From assembly GCA_905193145.1 (NCBI GenBank), contig CAJJNP010000150.1, forward strand, positions 1 to 8,322: DNA of 8,322 bases. The letters are read 5' to 3'. The position numbers were made by a program, and so were the translations under genes. Positions 8,096-8,322 of this stretch are shown piece after piece. A model generated the notes under the pieces. It was not told where the DNA came from. It searched no databases and saw only the letters and a program-made list of their open reading frames with translations. Numbering within the stretch: the first letter of the stretch is position 1; every line of letters starts with the position of its first letter. The stretch is from an uncultured Odoribacter sp. Lineage in GTDB: Bacteria > Bacteroidota > Bacteroidia > Bacteroidales > Marinifilaceae.

Positions 8096-8122
8096 CAACG
8101 GCTGTTGAGTCAACCGTCGTTG
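8096..8122. repeat. 27-base imperfect palindrome abutting the -7 element
   Basis: The arms are 8096-8108 (CAACGGCTGTTGA) and 8110-8122 (TCAACCGTCGTTG), symmetric around 8109. Eleven of 13 positions are complementary; the exceptions are 8101/8117 and 8103/8115. The dyad directly adjoins the -7 box, would straddle the transcription start, and ends 17 bases before the ATG of the ATPase. It is a notably G+C-rich island in an AT-rich leader. It could be an operator or a 5'-leader hairpin; which one cannot be decided here. Confidence 0.6.
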
Positions 8123-8153
8123 CAAAAATATGAAATAAATTAAGAACAACCAA
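8123..8153 (-). promoter_or_regulatory. Bacteroides-type promoter for the ATPase gene
   Basis: Read on the - strand, TATTTTTG (8130 to 8123) is an exact match to the Bacteroides -7 consensus TAnnTTTG. A TTG (8153 to 8151) lies 20 bases upstream, within the usual spacing for the -33 element. Transcription would start near 8115-8118, giving a leader of roughly 35-40 bases before the ATG at 8078. This supports that start over the ATG at 8186, which lies upstream of the promoter. It is a motif match in AT-rich DNA. Confidence 0.6.
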
Positions 8154-8233
8154 TTTTGCAATACTTATTATTGATGTTTTCGCCATTTTTAGAGTTCATC
8201 CGAAAGAAAATAGAATAATAAAATAATGAAAAT

Positions 8234-8262
8234 AAGTGACTTTATTGAGAGAAAAATCACTT
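8234..8262. repeat. Weak inverted repeat upstream of the ATPase promoter
   Basis: AAGTGA (8234-8239) and TCACTT (8257-8262) form 6-base perfect arms around a 17-base spacer, about 80 bases upstream of the -33 element. In such AT-rich sequence this may be chance. Otherwise 8187-8322 shows no recognisable gene, RNA or mobile-element end. Confidence 0.25.
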
Positions 8263-8322
8263 TAATTTTACTTGAAAAAGATGTAAAGCACAACACAGTA
8301 ACAATACGCTAATTTATAATAT

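Noticed and set aside
8226..8312. A 28-residue + strand frame (MKISDFIERK...) at the right edge
   Set aside because: It is too short and in AT-rich DNA, with no recognisable promoter, terminator or homology I know; chance is the simpler explanation.
1..8322. CRISPR array, tRNA/rRNA, insertion-sequence ends or integrase attachment sites
   Set aside because: I saw no regularly spaced repeats, RNA-gene sequences, transposase motifs or terminal inverted repeats on either strand.

Overview
The window looks like chromosomal DNA of a gut Bacteroides or close relative (Bacteroidales). The grounds are a SusC/SusD pair, lipoprotein signal peptides with acidic residues just after the cysteine, A-rich leaders without clear Shine-Dalgarno sequences, moderate G+C, and a promoter of the Bacteroides TTG / TAnnTTTG type. 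No species call is possible from the sequence alone.

Positions 2-6614 hold the 3' part of a polysaccharide utilization locus (PUL) on the + strand. In order these are: the C-terminal end of an NHL-repeat (probably IPT/TIG-NHL) protein that enters from the left edge; a complete SusC-type TonB-dependent outer-membrane transporter; a complete, rather large SusD-type glycan-binding lipoprotein; and a DUF4973/DUF4361-type lipoprotein. Gaps of 12, 5 and 17 bases indicate one operon. The expected division of labour is that SusD and the two accessory proteins capture oligosaccharide at the cell surface and SusC imports it using TonB energy. No glycoside hydrolase, polysaccharide lyase, sulfatase or regulator lies in the window, so the substrate cannot be named. 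SusC has no STN domain, so ECF-sigma/anti-sigma control through this transporter is not expected.

Positions 6615-6728 separate two convergent units and carry a strong hairpin (6655-6690) with T-rich sequence on its exit side for both strands, probably a bidirectional terminator that closes the PUL.

Positions 6729-8078 (- strand) encode an AT-rich, stand-alone P-loop ATPase of the COG1672/DUF234 type. Its C-terminus carries a PD-(D/E)XK nuclease-like signature. It can be read open to an ATG at 8186, but a Bacteroides-type promoter (8123-8153) and a 27-base dyad (8096-8122) lie inside that extension, so the start at 8078 is preferred. Positions 8187-8322 are AT-rich, with no convincing gene and only a weak dyad.

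Nothing in the window is clearly a new system. The items most worth a second look are the ATPase-nuclease architecture, the palindrome beside its promoter, and the accessory surface proteins of the PUL.
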